Of a DNA stretch of 14,996 nt, positions 4,934 through 12,382 are shown piece after piece (position 1 is the first letter of the stretch; each line of letters opens with the position of its first letter). This DNA is from CALBPI01 sp039187375 (GTDB lineage: Bacteria > Pseudomonadota > Gammaproteobacteria > Steroidobacterales > Woeseiaceae): assembly GCA_039187375.1 (NCBI GenBank), contig JBCCZN010000056.1, positions 1 through 14,996 on the forward strand. The letters are read 5' to 3'. A program made the position numbers and the translations under genes. Under the pieces are notes generated by a model that was not told where the DNA came from, did no database searches, and saw only the letters and a list, made by a program, of their open reading frames with translations.

Positions 4934-6802
4934 ATGGCCGAGAAACAGACCTTTGGGTTTCAGGCGGAGGTCAAGCAGCTGCTGCAGCTGATGATCCATT
5001 CGCTGTACAGCAACAAGGACATCTTTCTACGAGAGTTGATTTCGAACGCATCGGATGCGCTCGACAAACTGCGATTTGAGGCGATTGCCGCGCCTGAGTT
5101 GTTGGAGGATTCGCCCGAGCTGCTAATCGATATTTCGTTCGATGCCGAAGCAGGCACTGTCACGATCGAAGATAATGGCATTGGGATGAGCCGCGATGAG
5201 GTGGCTGCAAATCTCGGCACCATTGCGCGCTCCGGCACCGCCGAATATTTAGGCCAACTCAGTGGCGATGCCCGCGCCGACGCCCAGCTTATCGGCCAAT
5301 TTGGCGTGGGTTTCTATGCCTCGTTTATTGTTGCGAGCGAAGTGGTGGTAGAAACCCGCAGAGCCGGTGTCGACGCCAGCGAGGCCGTTCGTTGGACTTC
5401 CGCTGGCGATGGCGAGTACAGCATCGAGTCGATTGAACGTGAGGCTCGCGGCACCCGCATTACGCTGACGCTGAAGCCCGAAGACACCGAATTTGCGGAT
5501 CGTTTTCGATTGCAGACGCTGATTAAGCGCTACTCCGATCACATCGCATTTGCCGTGCGCTTGCCCGGTGAGGACGATGACGCGGCACCAGAAGCGGTCA
5601 ACAGCGCCACTGCGCTGTGGACCCGCTCGCGCAGTGACGTCACCGATGATGAATACAGAGAGTTCTATCAACACCTGACTCACGACTTCCAGCCACCGCT
5701 CAAGTGGAGTCACAATCGGGTTGAAGGCAAGCGCGACTACACCAGTTTGTTGTTCCTGCCCACGCGTGCGCCGTTTGACCTGTGGAATCGCGAGGCGCCA
5801 CGTGGATTAAAGTTGTACGTCCAACGCGTTTTCATCATGGATGACGCGGAGCAGTTCCTGCCACTCTATTTGCGCTTTGTTCGCGGCATTGTTGATTGTA
5901 GCGATTTGCCGCTGAACGTCTCGCGCGAGCTATTGCAAGCCGATGCCGGAGTCGAGGCAATCAAGAGCGCGTTGACCAAGCGCGTATTGAAGATGATCGA
6001 GTCGCTCGCCAAAGAGGATGCTGAAGCGTATCAGGCGTTTTGGGCTGAGTTTGGCGAAGTATTGAAAGAAGGGCTTGCCGAAGACCATGCCAATCGAGAG
6101 ACCTTGTTGAAATTAGCCCGCTTTACGACCACACGCTCGGAAGGCGAGGCGCCAGAAGAGACGCTGGAAGGCTATGTCGAACGGATGGTCGAGGGGCAGG
6201 ATACGGTGTATTACCTGACCGCCGAGACGCTGGGTGCGGCGAAATCCAGTCCGCATCTGGAGATTTTCAAACGGCGCAATATCGAGGTGCTGCTGCTGAC
6301 CGATCGCCTCGACGAGTGGATGTTGGGCCACGTTACTGAGTTTGACGGCAAGCCGCTGCGCGACGTACGTCGTGATGGGCTGAACTTGCCTGGCGATGCG
6401 CCTTCCAAAGATGCTGACGATGGGGATGAGGATCAACCGGTCTCCCCTATCATCGAGCGCCTGCAAACGCGCCTCGCCGAGCACATTGAGTCCGCCCGTG
6501 TGAGCGAGCGCCTGGTTGATTCACCAGCATGTCTGGTCGTGGCTGAACACGATATGGGCATGCAAATGCGCCGTATGCTCGAGGCGGCCGGTCAGGAAGT
6601 GCCGCCAAGCAAGCCAATGCTTGAGGTCAATCTGGAGCATCCTCTGGTGCAGCGACTGGCTGCCCAGACTGACGATGAGCGTTTTGATGATTTGGCAATG
6701 GTGGTGCTGGGGCAGGCGGAAATTGCTGAGGGCGGACTCCCGTCAGATCCGGGTGCCTACGTCAGTCGGCTGAACAAGCTGCTGCTGGAGTTGTCTGCTT
6801 AA
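4934..6802 (+). CDS. htpG: Molecular chaperone HtpG (bacterial Hsp90)
   Basis: This 622-residue protein is the bacterial Hsp90, a homodimeric cytoplasmic ATP-dependent chaperone that remodels client proteins with DnaK. E. coli HtpG has 624 residues and the numbering coincides. The catalytic E34 and N38 sit in FLRELISNASDALDKLRF. D80 is in DNGIGM and binds adenine. The lid-proximal GQFGVGFYAS is at 121-130, and GTRITLTLK closes the N-terminal domain. The middle domain carries LPLNVSRELLQ with its conserved Arg. An acidic stretch (DADDGDEDQP) precedes the C-terminal dimerisation domain, which includes MQMRRMLEAAGQ and ends in LNKLLLELSA. The ATG is preceded by AGGGAG (4921-4926) at seven bases and by the sigma-32 promoter at 4872-4899. 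The TAA overlaps by four bases the stop of the convergent importer gene, with no terminator between. Confidence 0.98.
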   Translation: MAEKQTFGFQAEVKQLLQLMIHSLYSNKDIFLRELISNASDALDKLRFEAIAAPELLEDSPELLIDISFDAEAGTVTIEDNGIGMSRDEVAANLGTIARSGTAEYLGQLSGDARADAQLIGQFGVGFYASFIVASEVVVETRRAGVDASEAVRWTSAGDGEYSIESIEREARGTRITLTLKPEDTEFADRFRLQTLIKRYSDHIAFAVRLPGEDDDAAPEAVNSATALWTRSRSDVTDDEYREFYQHLTHDFQPPLKWSHNRVEGKRDYTSLLFLPTRAPFDLWNREAPRGLKLYVQRVFIMDDAEQFLPLYLRFVRGIVDCSDLPLNVSRELLQADAGVEAIKSALTKRVLKMIESLAKEDAEAYQAFWAEFGEVLKEGLAEDHANRETLLKLARFTTTRSEGEAPEETLEGYVERMVEGQDTVYYLTAETLGAAKSSPHLEIFKRRNIEVLLLTDRLDEWMLGHVTEFDGKPLRDVRRDGLNLPGDAPSKDADDGDEDQPVSPIIERLQTRLAEHIESARVSERLVDSPACLVVAEHDMGMQMRRMLEAAGQEVPPSKPMLEVNLEHPLVQRLAAQTDDERFDDLAMVVLGQAEIAEGGLPSDPGAYVSRLNKLLLELSA

Positions 6803-8289
6803 TTGAGCTGATCGCGGCGCAGGTGGGCGGGCACCAGCCGCCGCTCCAGCAAATCGAACCCAAGGTCGGTCAAGACCGCCAGTACGGCGGCCGGAATTGC
6901 TCCTTGCAGGATGAGCTGGGTGTCATTGAGCGCCAGGCCAGTCCAGATGGGTTGGCCTAGCCCGCCTGCACCGATAAACGCTGCCAGTGTGGCTGTACCG
7001 ATGCTGATCACCGCAGCGGTGCGCAGTCCTGCGATAATGTGGGGCATCGACAGCGGCACCAGCACATGCTGACGTCGCTCGGCGTTGTTCATCCCCAGCG
7101 CTGCCGCAACCGTCAGATGAACCGGATCGATCGCATTGGTGGCGGTCAGCGTGGCGCGCACAATCGGCAGCAACGCATAGACAAATAATGCGATCACCGC
7201 CGGCACGATGCCGATGCCAAACAATGGAATCATCAGGGCCAGTAACGCGATAGACGGGATCGTCTGTGCCAGACCGCAGACTGAGAGCACAAGCCTGGCC
7301 GCGGCCGGAAACGGTTGCACCGCGAGCGCGAGCGCGACACCGACCAGCGCAGCAAGTAACAAGCCTGCAAGCGTTAGTTGTATATGGCGCCAGGTGTTAG
7401 CCAATAGCGCATCAACCCAGGCGGGCCATGCCGCACTGCGCACGGTTGGGCTGCTGCCAAACGTGCTCGCGACAAAATCTGCGGCGACACTGGGAATAGA
7501 CTCGCCCGCTAACGCGGCGCGCGCATTGAGTGCTTGCATCGTGGCTTCATCAATTTTGCCAGACAGTTGTTGCAATACTGCCGCGATTGCCGGGTCCAGA
7601 TCGGTGCGTGCCAGCCACAGCGCGTCGTAGCGTGGGAAAAAACTCAGATCGTCCTCAAGCAGCGTCACCGGATAACGCGACAGTTCGCCATCGGTCGAGT
7701 AGGCGTCGGTGATGTCGACGCGGCCGGCGGCGATCGCCTCGTAGGCCAGTGCATGCTCGATGCCGGAGGTCGGCAAGGTCAGACCGTAGTGCGCACTCAA
7801 CTGAGGCCAGCCATCGTTGCGGGCGCGAAATTCATGACTGAACGCCAGCGTCAGACCTTGCTCTCCGGCGAGTTGCGAGATGCGCGTGATGTTGCGCTGG
7901 GTCGCGGTTGTTTGGCGCATGGCCAATACGTAAGTGTTGTTGAAGCCCAATGGTGAATAGGTGGCAAGACCCAGCGGCTCGAGATCAGCAGCGAGCGTCT
8001 CGACATTACCGCTCTTGACGATAGCGGTTGCAATCGTGCCGCTGTATTCAGGATAGACATCGATTTCGCCGTTGCGCAGTGCGTCGAAGCAAATCTTGGT
8101 GCCACCCAAACCGAAGCGGCGTTGGACCGAGATGCCCTGGCGCTCCAGCATGATCGCCATGATCTCGGCCAACAGGTGGTTTTCGGTGAAGTTCTTGCTG
8201 CCGATCGTGACCTCGCTGTGCGCCGTAAATGGCGCGCACAACAGCCACCCAAGCAACCCGGTCGCGGCGAGCCTCAGACGCGCGTTCAT
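6799..8289 (-). CDS. Fused substrate-binding/permease protein, osmoprotectant-type ABC importer
   Basis: This 496-residue fusion joins a signal peptide (1-25), an OpuAC-type solute-binding domain (about 26-275) and an ABC permease domain (about 295-485). The binding domain opens with VTIGSKNFTENHLLAEI and has DVYPEYSGT (77-85), both typical of proteins binding quaternary ammonium compounds. The permease has several membrane segments and an EAA-type coupling loop, AALGMNNAERRQHVLVPLSMP (residues 396-416 approximately). Relatives import glycine betaine, choline or carnitine for osmoprotection, and the related EgtU binds ergothioneine, so the ligand is open. Bacillus OpuFB and EgtU carry the permease first, whereas here the binding domain is first. 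The ATG overlaps the stop of the ATPase gene (ATGA), indicating translational coupling. Stops of this gene and htpG overlap by four bases. Confidence 0.92.
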   Translation of the reverse strand: MNARLRLAATGLLGWLLCAPFTAHSEVTIGSKNFTENHLLAEIMAIMLERQGISVQRRFGLGGTKICFDALRNGEIDVYPEYSGTIATAIVKSGNVETLAADLEPLGLATYSPLGFNNTYVLAMRQTTATQRNITRISQLAGEQGLTLAFSHEFRARNDGWPQLSAHYGLTLPTSGIEHALAYEAIAAGRVDITDAYSTDGELSRYPVTLLEDDLSFFPRYDALWLARTDLDPAIAAVLQQLSGKIDEATMQALNARAALAGESIPSVAADFVASTFGSSPTVRSAAWPAWVDALLANTWRHIQLTLAGLLLAALVGVALALAVQPFPAAARLVLSVCGLAQTIPSIALLALMIPLFGIGIVPAVIALFVYALLPIVRATLTATNAIDPVHLTVAAALGMNNAERRQHVLVPLSMPHIIAGLRTAAVISIGTATLAAFIGAGGLGQPIWTGLALNDTQLILQGAIPAAVLAVLTDLGFDLLERRLVPAHLRRDQLN

Positions 8290-9047
8290 CCGATGAAGGT
8301 CTCGATGAGGCGTGCCGCGTAATCATCGCGGGGGTCGTTCAACACGTCCTCACGCAATCCCTGGCGCACGATCCGGCCATGCCGCAGTATGACCAGACGG
8401 TCTGCGAGCCGATTGGCTTCGGCCAGGTCATGGGTAACGAGCAGGCAACTGTCGATTTCGGCGCCACGCAGCGCATTGAACGTATCGTGTAGTTCGACGC
8501 GAGTAATCGCATCCAGGCCCGAGAACGCCTCATCCAGTAACAGCAAGTCCGGTTTCAATGCCATAGCCCGGGCAAGTCCCGCGCGCTGTTGTTGGCCACC
8601 GGACAGCTCGTGCGGGTAGCGTTGCAGCTGCGCCTGACTCACCTGCATGCGCGCAGCCAGCACATCACAGCGCTCATGGCGTCGCGCGCGCGGCCATTGG
8701 GCCAATTGCAGCGGCAATTCGATGTTCTGGCGTACCGACAGATGCGGCAGCAGGCCAATCTGTTGCAGCGCATAGCCGGTGTTGAAGCGAATCTCACGAG
8801 AGTCCGCGCTGGTTAGCAAGCGGCCATCGCGCAATACGCGACCGCTGGTGGCCTGCTGCAGACCGTTTAGCAGACGCAGCAATGTCGATTTTCCGCTGCC
8901 GCTGGCGCCGATAACCGCAACCACGCTGCCACGGGGGACAAGCAGGTCGATGTCCTCAAGGATCTGGTTCTCCCCGATACGAACGCCCACGCTATCGAGT
9001 TGGGCGACCTCAACATCAGGGGTTTCGCTTGAATTCTGTGCCGTCAT
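8286..9047 (-). CDS. ATPase subunit of osmoprotectant-type ABC importer
   Basis: This 253-residue ATP-binding subunit powers the fused importer encoded next. It shows Walker A GASGSGKST (47-55), a Q-loop at Q95/Q96, the signature LSGGQQQR (148-155), Walker B LLLLDE (168-173) and the switch histidine H206 in LLVTHDLAEA. It resembles ProV, OpuCA and OsmV in the core, but it stops at about residue 253 and lacks the C-terminal CBS domain pair that senses ionic strength in OpuA-type transporters. Osmotic gating by that route is therefore not expected. The ATG is close to the divergent msrB gene (43 bases), so the promoter must lie in or just beside that gap. The stop overlaps the downstream ATG. 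Together the two genes make a complete two-polypeptide importer. Confidence 0.93.
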   Translation of the reverse strand: MTAQNSSETPDVEVAQLDSVGVRIGENQILEDIDLLVPRGSVVAVIGASGSGKSTLLRLLNGLQQATSGRVLRDGRLLTSADSREIRFNTGYALQQIGLLPHLSVRQNIELPLQLAQWPRARRHERCDVLAARMQVSQAQLQRYPHELSGGQQQRAGLARAMALKPDLLLLDEAFSGLDAITRVELHDTFNALRGAEIDSCLLVTHDLAEANRLADRLVILRHGRIVRQGLREDVLNDPRDDYAARLIETFIG

Positions 9048-9090
9048 AACGATTAACGTACACTACGGACAAATGCACGGAGTCACCAGC

Positions 9091-9486
9091 ATGGCGGACA
9101 AACCGCTTGATGAACAGATTGCGGCGCTGACACCCGAGCAGCGCATCGTTACCCAGGAGAAGGGCACCGAGCCGCCGTTTACCGGCGCCTATTTGGATCA
9201 TAAGGACGATGGCACCTATCAGTGCGTCGTCTGCAAGGTGCCGCTGTTTAGTTCTGACACCAAATACGATTCGGGCTCCGGCTGGCCGAGTTTTTTTCTG
9301 CCGCTGGCCGGTGACAACGTGCGCGTAGCGCGCGATACCAGCCACGGGATGATTCGCGACGAGGTGTTGTGTGCCCGTTGTGACGCCCATCTGGGCCATG
9401 TATTTCCTGATGGCCCCAAGCCGAGCGGATTGCGCTATTGCATTAATTCGGCTTCACTGGATTTCAAGAAAGGCCCTAAGGCCTGA
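9091..9486 (+). CDS. msrB: Peptide-methionine (R)-S-oxide reductase MsrB
   Basis: This 131-residue cytoplasmic enzyme reduces methionine-R-sulfoxide in oxidised proteins using thioredoxin. Two zinc CxxC pairs are present (C45/C48 and C94/C97). It also has TKYDSGSGWPSF (57-68), DAHLGHVFPDG and the active-site C117 in RYCINSASL. Numbering matches E. coli MsrB. The recycling cysteine of E. coli (position 63, SGCGWPSF) is Ser here, so the enzyme belongs to the 1-Cys-like group that needs direct reduction of the sulfenic acid. The frame is open upstream to 8779, but that part is antisense to the ATPase gene. The ATG at 9091 has ACGGAG (9077-9082) at eight bases and gives the family's normal N-terminus. 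An ATG at 9073 in the same frame is less likely. It is the first gene of a plus-strand run reaching 13480. Confidence 0.97.
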   Translation: MADKPLDEQIAALTPEQRIVTQEKGTEPPFTGAYLDHKDDGTYQCVVCKVPLFSSDTKYDSGSGWPSFFLPLAGDNVRVARDTSHGMIRDEVLCARCDAHLGHVFPDGPKPSGLRYCINSASLDFKKGPKA

Positions 9487-9528
9487 AGTTTTGCGCCGAT
9501 TGGGCGCTTCAACCTAAAGGAAAATACT

Positions 9529-10038
9529 GTGTCAAACACTGTTTTTCGTGCCGCGAGTGCGGCATTGCTCGCGCTGGCGGCGATGGCTTTAGCTGGTTGT
9601 CAGGCGGTAGAAGCCGAATGTGAGGTTATCAATGAGGAGATGCAAAGCGTGGAACCTAACGTACCGGAGAACGTGACAGGACTGGATGTCACTGTCGTCA
9701 AGGCGGGTCGCGATCAGGCCGTTGGAGCTGGCGATATTGCCTCGATGCATTACACGGGTTGGTTGTACGACGAGTCTGCTGAGGATAACCGTGGCAAGAA
9801 ATTCGACAGTTCACGGGATCGCAATCAGACATTCGAGTTCCCGTTGGGAGAAGGTCGTGTGATTAAGGGCTGGGATCTGGGTGTTGCGGGCATGCAGATC
9901 GGTGAAGTGCGCACGCTGAAAATCGCGCCGGAGCTTGGCTACGGGGATCGCGGTGCCGGTGGGGTGATCCCAGGCGGCGCAACGCTATTGTTTGAGGTCG
10001 AGTTGGTCAGCTTCAAGCGTTGTAAGGTTTACGACTGA
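9529..10038 (+). CDS. FKBP-type peptidyl-prolyl isomerase lipoprotein
   Basis: This 169-residue lipoprotein carries an FKBP fold that catalyses cis-trans isomerisation at proline bonds, acting in the periplasm. Residues 1-24 are a lipoprotein signal with the lipobox L-A-G-C (C24). The FKBP domain spans about 52-163 with MHYTGWLYD (73-81), GKKFDSSRDRN, FPLGEGRVIKGWDLGVAGMQ (104-123), GYGDRGAGGVIP and LLFEVELVSF. Two further cysteines, C31 just after the anchor and C165 at the C-terminus, could form a disulfide that ties the two ends of the domain. The start is GTG with AAAGGA (9516-9521) at seven bases. It follows msrB by 42 bases, with a weak GCGCC/GGCGC hairpin between, and precedes the TonB-C-like gene by 20. 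Co-location with msrB fits protein repair and folding, though in different compartments. Confidence 0.93.
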   Translation: MSNTVFRAASAALLALAAMALAGCQAVEAECEVINEEMQSVEPNVPENVTGLDVTVVKAGRDQAVGAGDIASMHYTGWLYDESAEDNRGKKFDSSRDRNQTFEFPLGEGRVIKGWDLGVAGMQIGEVRTLKIAPELGYGDRGAGGVIPGGATLLFEVELVSFKRCKVYD

Positions 10039-10058
10039 AGCGGTCGCTAACGCTGGCA

Positions 10059-10541
10059 ATGACAAGCCAATGGCCAATGCCGGTTCGATTGTCTGCGGCG
10101 CTGTTTGGCGGCGTCGGTATGGCGCTGTTGTTGGCGCTGGTTGGTGCCTGGCTGGTCAATCTTTTCGAAACGCGTGAGCGTGACAGCAGTCCACTGGCGT
10201 ATGAGGTTGACTTGCTAGAGGGATATACCGAAGCAGACTTGGCTGAGTTGCTCGGTCAGTCTCGCTACCAGCTACCCGAGTTGGCCGATGTGCCAGACGA
10301 CATCGCACCGACGGTGATCGAGCCGCGCCAGATTCGCGGTTTTGTGATGCTTGAGTTACGCGTCGACGCCGAAGGACGTCCGAGCGATGCGCGGGTGGTG
10401 GCGGCAGCGCCCGAAGGCATCTATGAGGCGCGTGCGGTCGATGAAGCATTGGCCGCGACATTCACTGCTGGGGCGCCAGGGCTACGCTCGCATGTCGTGC
10501 GTTTCAGCGTGCCGGCAGGCAGTGTCGACGACGGGCAATAG
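10059..10541 (+). CDS. Membrane-anchored protein with TonB C-terminal-like domain
   Basis: This 160-residue protein has one N-terminal membrane segment (about 11-35) with short cytoplasmic tail and an otherwise periplasmic body. The region 93-150 (RGFVMLELRVDAEGRP, DARVVAAAPEGIYEARAVDEAL) follows the TonB C-terminal pattern: a beta strand, a D-x-x-G turn, a second strand, then a helix beginning near a conserved Ala. TonB links inner-membrane proton motive force to outer-membrane receptors, but this protein lacks the long Pro-rich spacer and there are no ExbB/ExbD or receptor genes here. A different periplasmic role is therefore likely. The ATG at 10059 has no good ribosome site, and the ATG at 10077 is an alternative. 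It ends five bases before the antiporter start, so the two are probably co-translated. Family membership is inferred from pattern, not from an alignment. Confidence 0.7.
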   Translation: MTSQWPMPVRLSAALFGGVGMALLLALVGAWLVNLFETRERDSSPLAYEVDLLEGYTEADLAELLGQSRYQLPELADVPDDIAPTVIEPRQIRGFVMLELRVDAEGRPSDARVVAAAPEGIYEARAVDEALAATFTAGAPGLRSHVVRFSVPAGSVDDGQ

Positions 10542-10546
10542 CGCGA

Positions 10547-12382
10547 ATGCACGAAGATATGATCTCCATCGGCATTGTTCTGGTCGTGGCACTGGGTGTC
10601 TCGGCCCAGTGGGTGGCCTGGAAACTTCGGTTACCGGCGATTGTGTTGTTGGCGTTGGCCGGCATTCTGGCCGGGCCTGTCGCCGGGGTCGTGCATCCGA
10701 GCGAGCAGCTCGGTGATCTGCTGAGACCATTGATTGGCCTGTGTGTGGCGGTGATCCTGTTCGAAGGCGGGCTCAGCCTCAATCTGGCCGAGCTGAAGCA
10801 TGCTGCCAGTGGCGTGCGTCGCCTAGTCTATCTGGGCGCGCCATTGGCATGGGTTATTTGCAGTGCCTGCGCGATGTTGATCGGTGGTCTGGATACCGCC
10901 ACCTCGCTGGTGTTCGGTGCCATCATGGTCGTCACCGGCCCGACCGTGATTATGCCGTTGCTGCGTCAGGCGGCACTGAATCGGCGTACGGCGTCTTATC
11001 TAAAATGGGAAGGGATAGTCAATGACCCGATCGGCGCATTGCTGGCGGTCATCGTATTCCAGTTCTTTGTCTATACCGGACAGGGCTCGGGCTATCTGCA
11101 TGTTGCCGAATCGTTGGGGCTCGCCGTGGGGTCCGGGTTGTTGTTCGGCGGGCTCGGTGGCTGGCTGACCGGGCAGGCGTTTCGTGCTGGGCTGGTGCCC
11201 GAATACCTTAAGAGTCCCGTGATGTTGGCGTTAGTGCTGATCGTCTTTGTTGCCAGCAACCATGTGCAGCATGAGGCAGGACTGTTGTCTGTGACCATCA
11301 TGGGTATTGTCATCGCCAACATGCACCTACCGGGCTTCGGCGATATGCGCCGTTTCAAGGAATACATCACGATCATGCTGGTCTCGATCGTGTTTGTGTT
11401 GTTGACCGCGGATCTGGATGTCAGCTCTTTAAGCTCGATCGGCTGGCGGGGTGCTGCATTGATCGGCGCATTGTTGTTTATCGCCCGGCCACTGGCGATC
11501 ATGTTGGCGACCATCGGTGCCGGGATGGAATTGCGTGAACGTATCCTGCTTGCATGGATTGCACCGCGCGGCATCGTAGCTGCGGCGACGGCCGGTATCA
11601 TGGGTCCGCGCTTGGTCGATGAAGGCTATCAGGCCGATGTCTTGCTGCCGCTGGTGTTCGCCGTCATTTTCGCCACGGTACTGCTGCACGGATTTTCCTT
11701 GAATTGGCTCGCTGCACGACTGGGTCTGGCGTCGCGCCATCGCGATAGTGTCGTTATCGTTGGGGCATCGCCCTGGTCAACCGAGCTAGCGCGCACGCTC
11801 AAGGCACTGAACGTCAATGTGCTGATTTCAGATGCGTCCTGGCATGCATTGAGAGATGCCCGTCTGGCCGGCGTGCCGGTTTTTTACGGCGAAATTTTGT
11901 CGGAGTTTGCGGAGGAAACCGTCGAGCTGGCGCACGTGCGCACCTTGCTGGCGGCAACCAGCAATGACGCCTACAACGCGTTAGTGTGCATGTCGATCGC
12001 ACCGGAGGTCGGGCAGGACAGGGTGTTCCAATTGGCGATGGGCAAGGGTGATGATGAGGATCCAAAAGCGGTTGCACGCGGCATGCGCGGCAATATCGCG
12101 TTCGACAAGGATGCCTTATTCGAGAAGTTGTGGCGCAACCATGTGCGCGGCTGGAGCTTCGCCAAAACACGTCTAACAGAAAGCTATAGCTATTCGGATT
12201 TTCTCGGTGATAAGCCGACGGATGCGCTGACGATTCTGGTGTTGAACGAGGACAACGTGCAGTTTGTCTCATCGCAGGCCGATGTTGAGCCGAAGACTGG
12301 CGATACGATCGTCTATTTCACACCGGTGAAGCGGGACAACACGAAAGAGGAGCGCAGCGATGGCCTCACCAGCACAACGTGA
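10547..12382 (+). CDS. CPA-type Na+(K+)/H+ antiporter with TrkA-N-like C-terminal domain
   Basis: This 611-residue inner-membrane protein has a cation:proton antiporter domain (about 6-392, roughly a dozen hydrophobic segments) followed by a cytoplasmic Rossmann-like TrkA-N domain (about 401-520) and a tail. Visible family features are LFEGGLSLNL (71-80), MVVTGPTVIMPLL (127-139) and WEGIVNDPIGALLA (154-167) with the ion-binding N159-D160 pair. There is also WIAPRGIVAAATAG (337-350). The cytoplasmic domain begins SVVIVGASPW. Only the first glycine of the usual GxGxxG is kept, but D429 stands where an NAD-binding acid would be. The layout resembles NhaP-type exchangers. Which cation moves cannot be read from sequence. 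The start is five bases after the TonB-C-like gene, and the 3' end overlaps the hydrolase gene by 23 bases. Likely roles are pH, Na+ or K+ homeostasis. Confidence 0.92.
   Translation: MHEDMISIGIVLVVALGVSAQWVAWKLRLPAIVLLALAGILAGPVAGVVHPSEQLGDLLRPLIGLCVAVILFEGGLSLNLAELKHAASGVRRLVYLGAPLAWVICSACAMLIGGLDTATSLVFGAIMVVTGPTVIMPLLRQAALNRRTASYLKWEGIVNDPIGALLAVIVFQFFVYTGQGSGYLHVAESLGLAVGSGLLFGGLGGWLTGQAFRAGLVPEYLKSPVMLALVLIVFVASNHVQHEAGLLSVTIMGIVIANMHLPGFGDMRRFKEYITIMLVSIVFVLLTADLDVSSLSSIGWRGAALIGALLFIARPLAIMLATIGAGMELRERILLAWIAPRGIVAAATAGIMGPRLVDEGYQADVLLPLVFAVIFATVLLHGFSLNWLAARLGLASRHRDSVVIVGASPWSTELARTLKALNVNVLISDASWHALRDARLAGVPVFYGEILSEFAEETVELAHVRTLLAATSNDAYNALVCMSIAPEVGQDRVFQLAMGKGDDEDPKAVARGMRGNIAFDKDALFEKLWRNHVRGWSFAKTRLTESYSYSDFLGDKPTDALTILVLNEDNVQFVSSQADVEPKTGDTIVYFTPVKRDNTKEERSDGLTSTT

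Noticed and set aside
5249..5713. 154-codon minus-strand frame within htpG
   Set aside because: It lies entirely antisense to the conserved htpG coding sequence and has no recognisable domain.
9028..9034. CTTGAAT near the importer/msrB gap as a second heat-shock promoter
   Set aside because: No CCCCAT-like -10 element lies at 13-15 bases. It is within the ATPase coding sequence.
8779..9090. N-terminal extension of the msrB frame
   Set aside because: It is antisense to the ATPase gene. The ribosome site and family N-terminus fit the ATG at 9091.
9493..9507. GCGCC/GGCGC hairpin between msrB and the FKBP gene as a terminator
   Set aside because: Only five base pairs and no T tract follow it. 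At most it is an attenuator or an RNA-stability element.
11092..12272. Long minus-strand frames of 169 and 152 codons inside the antiporter gene
   Set aside because: They are shadow frames of a strongly supported membrane-protein gene. Their composition is atypical and they show no motif.
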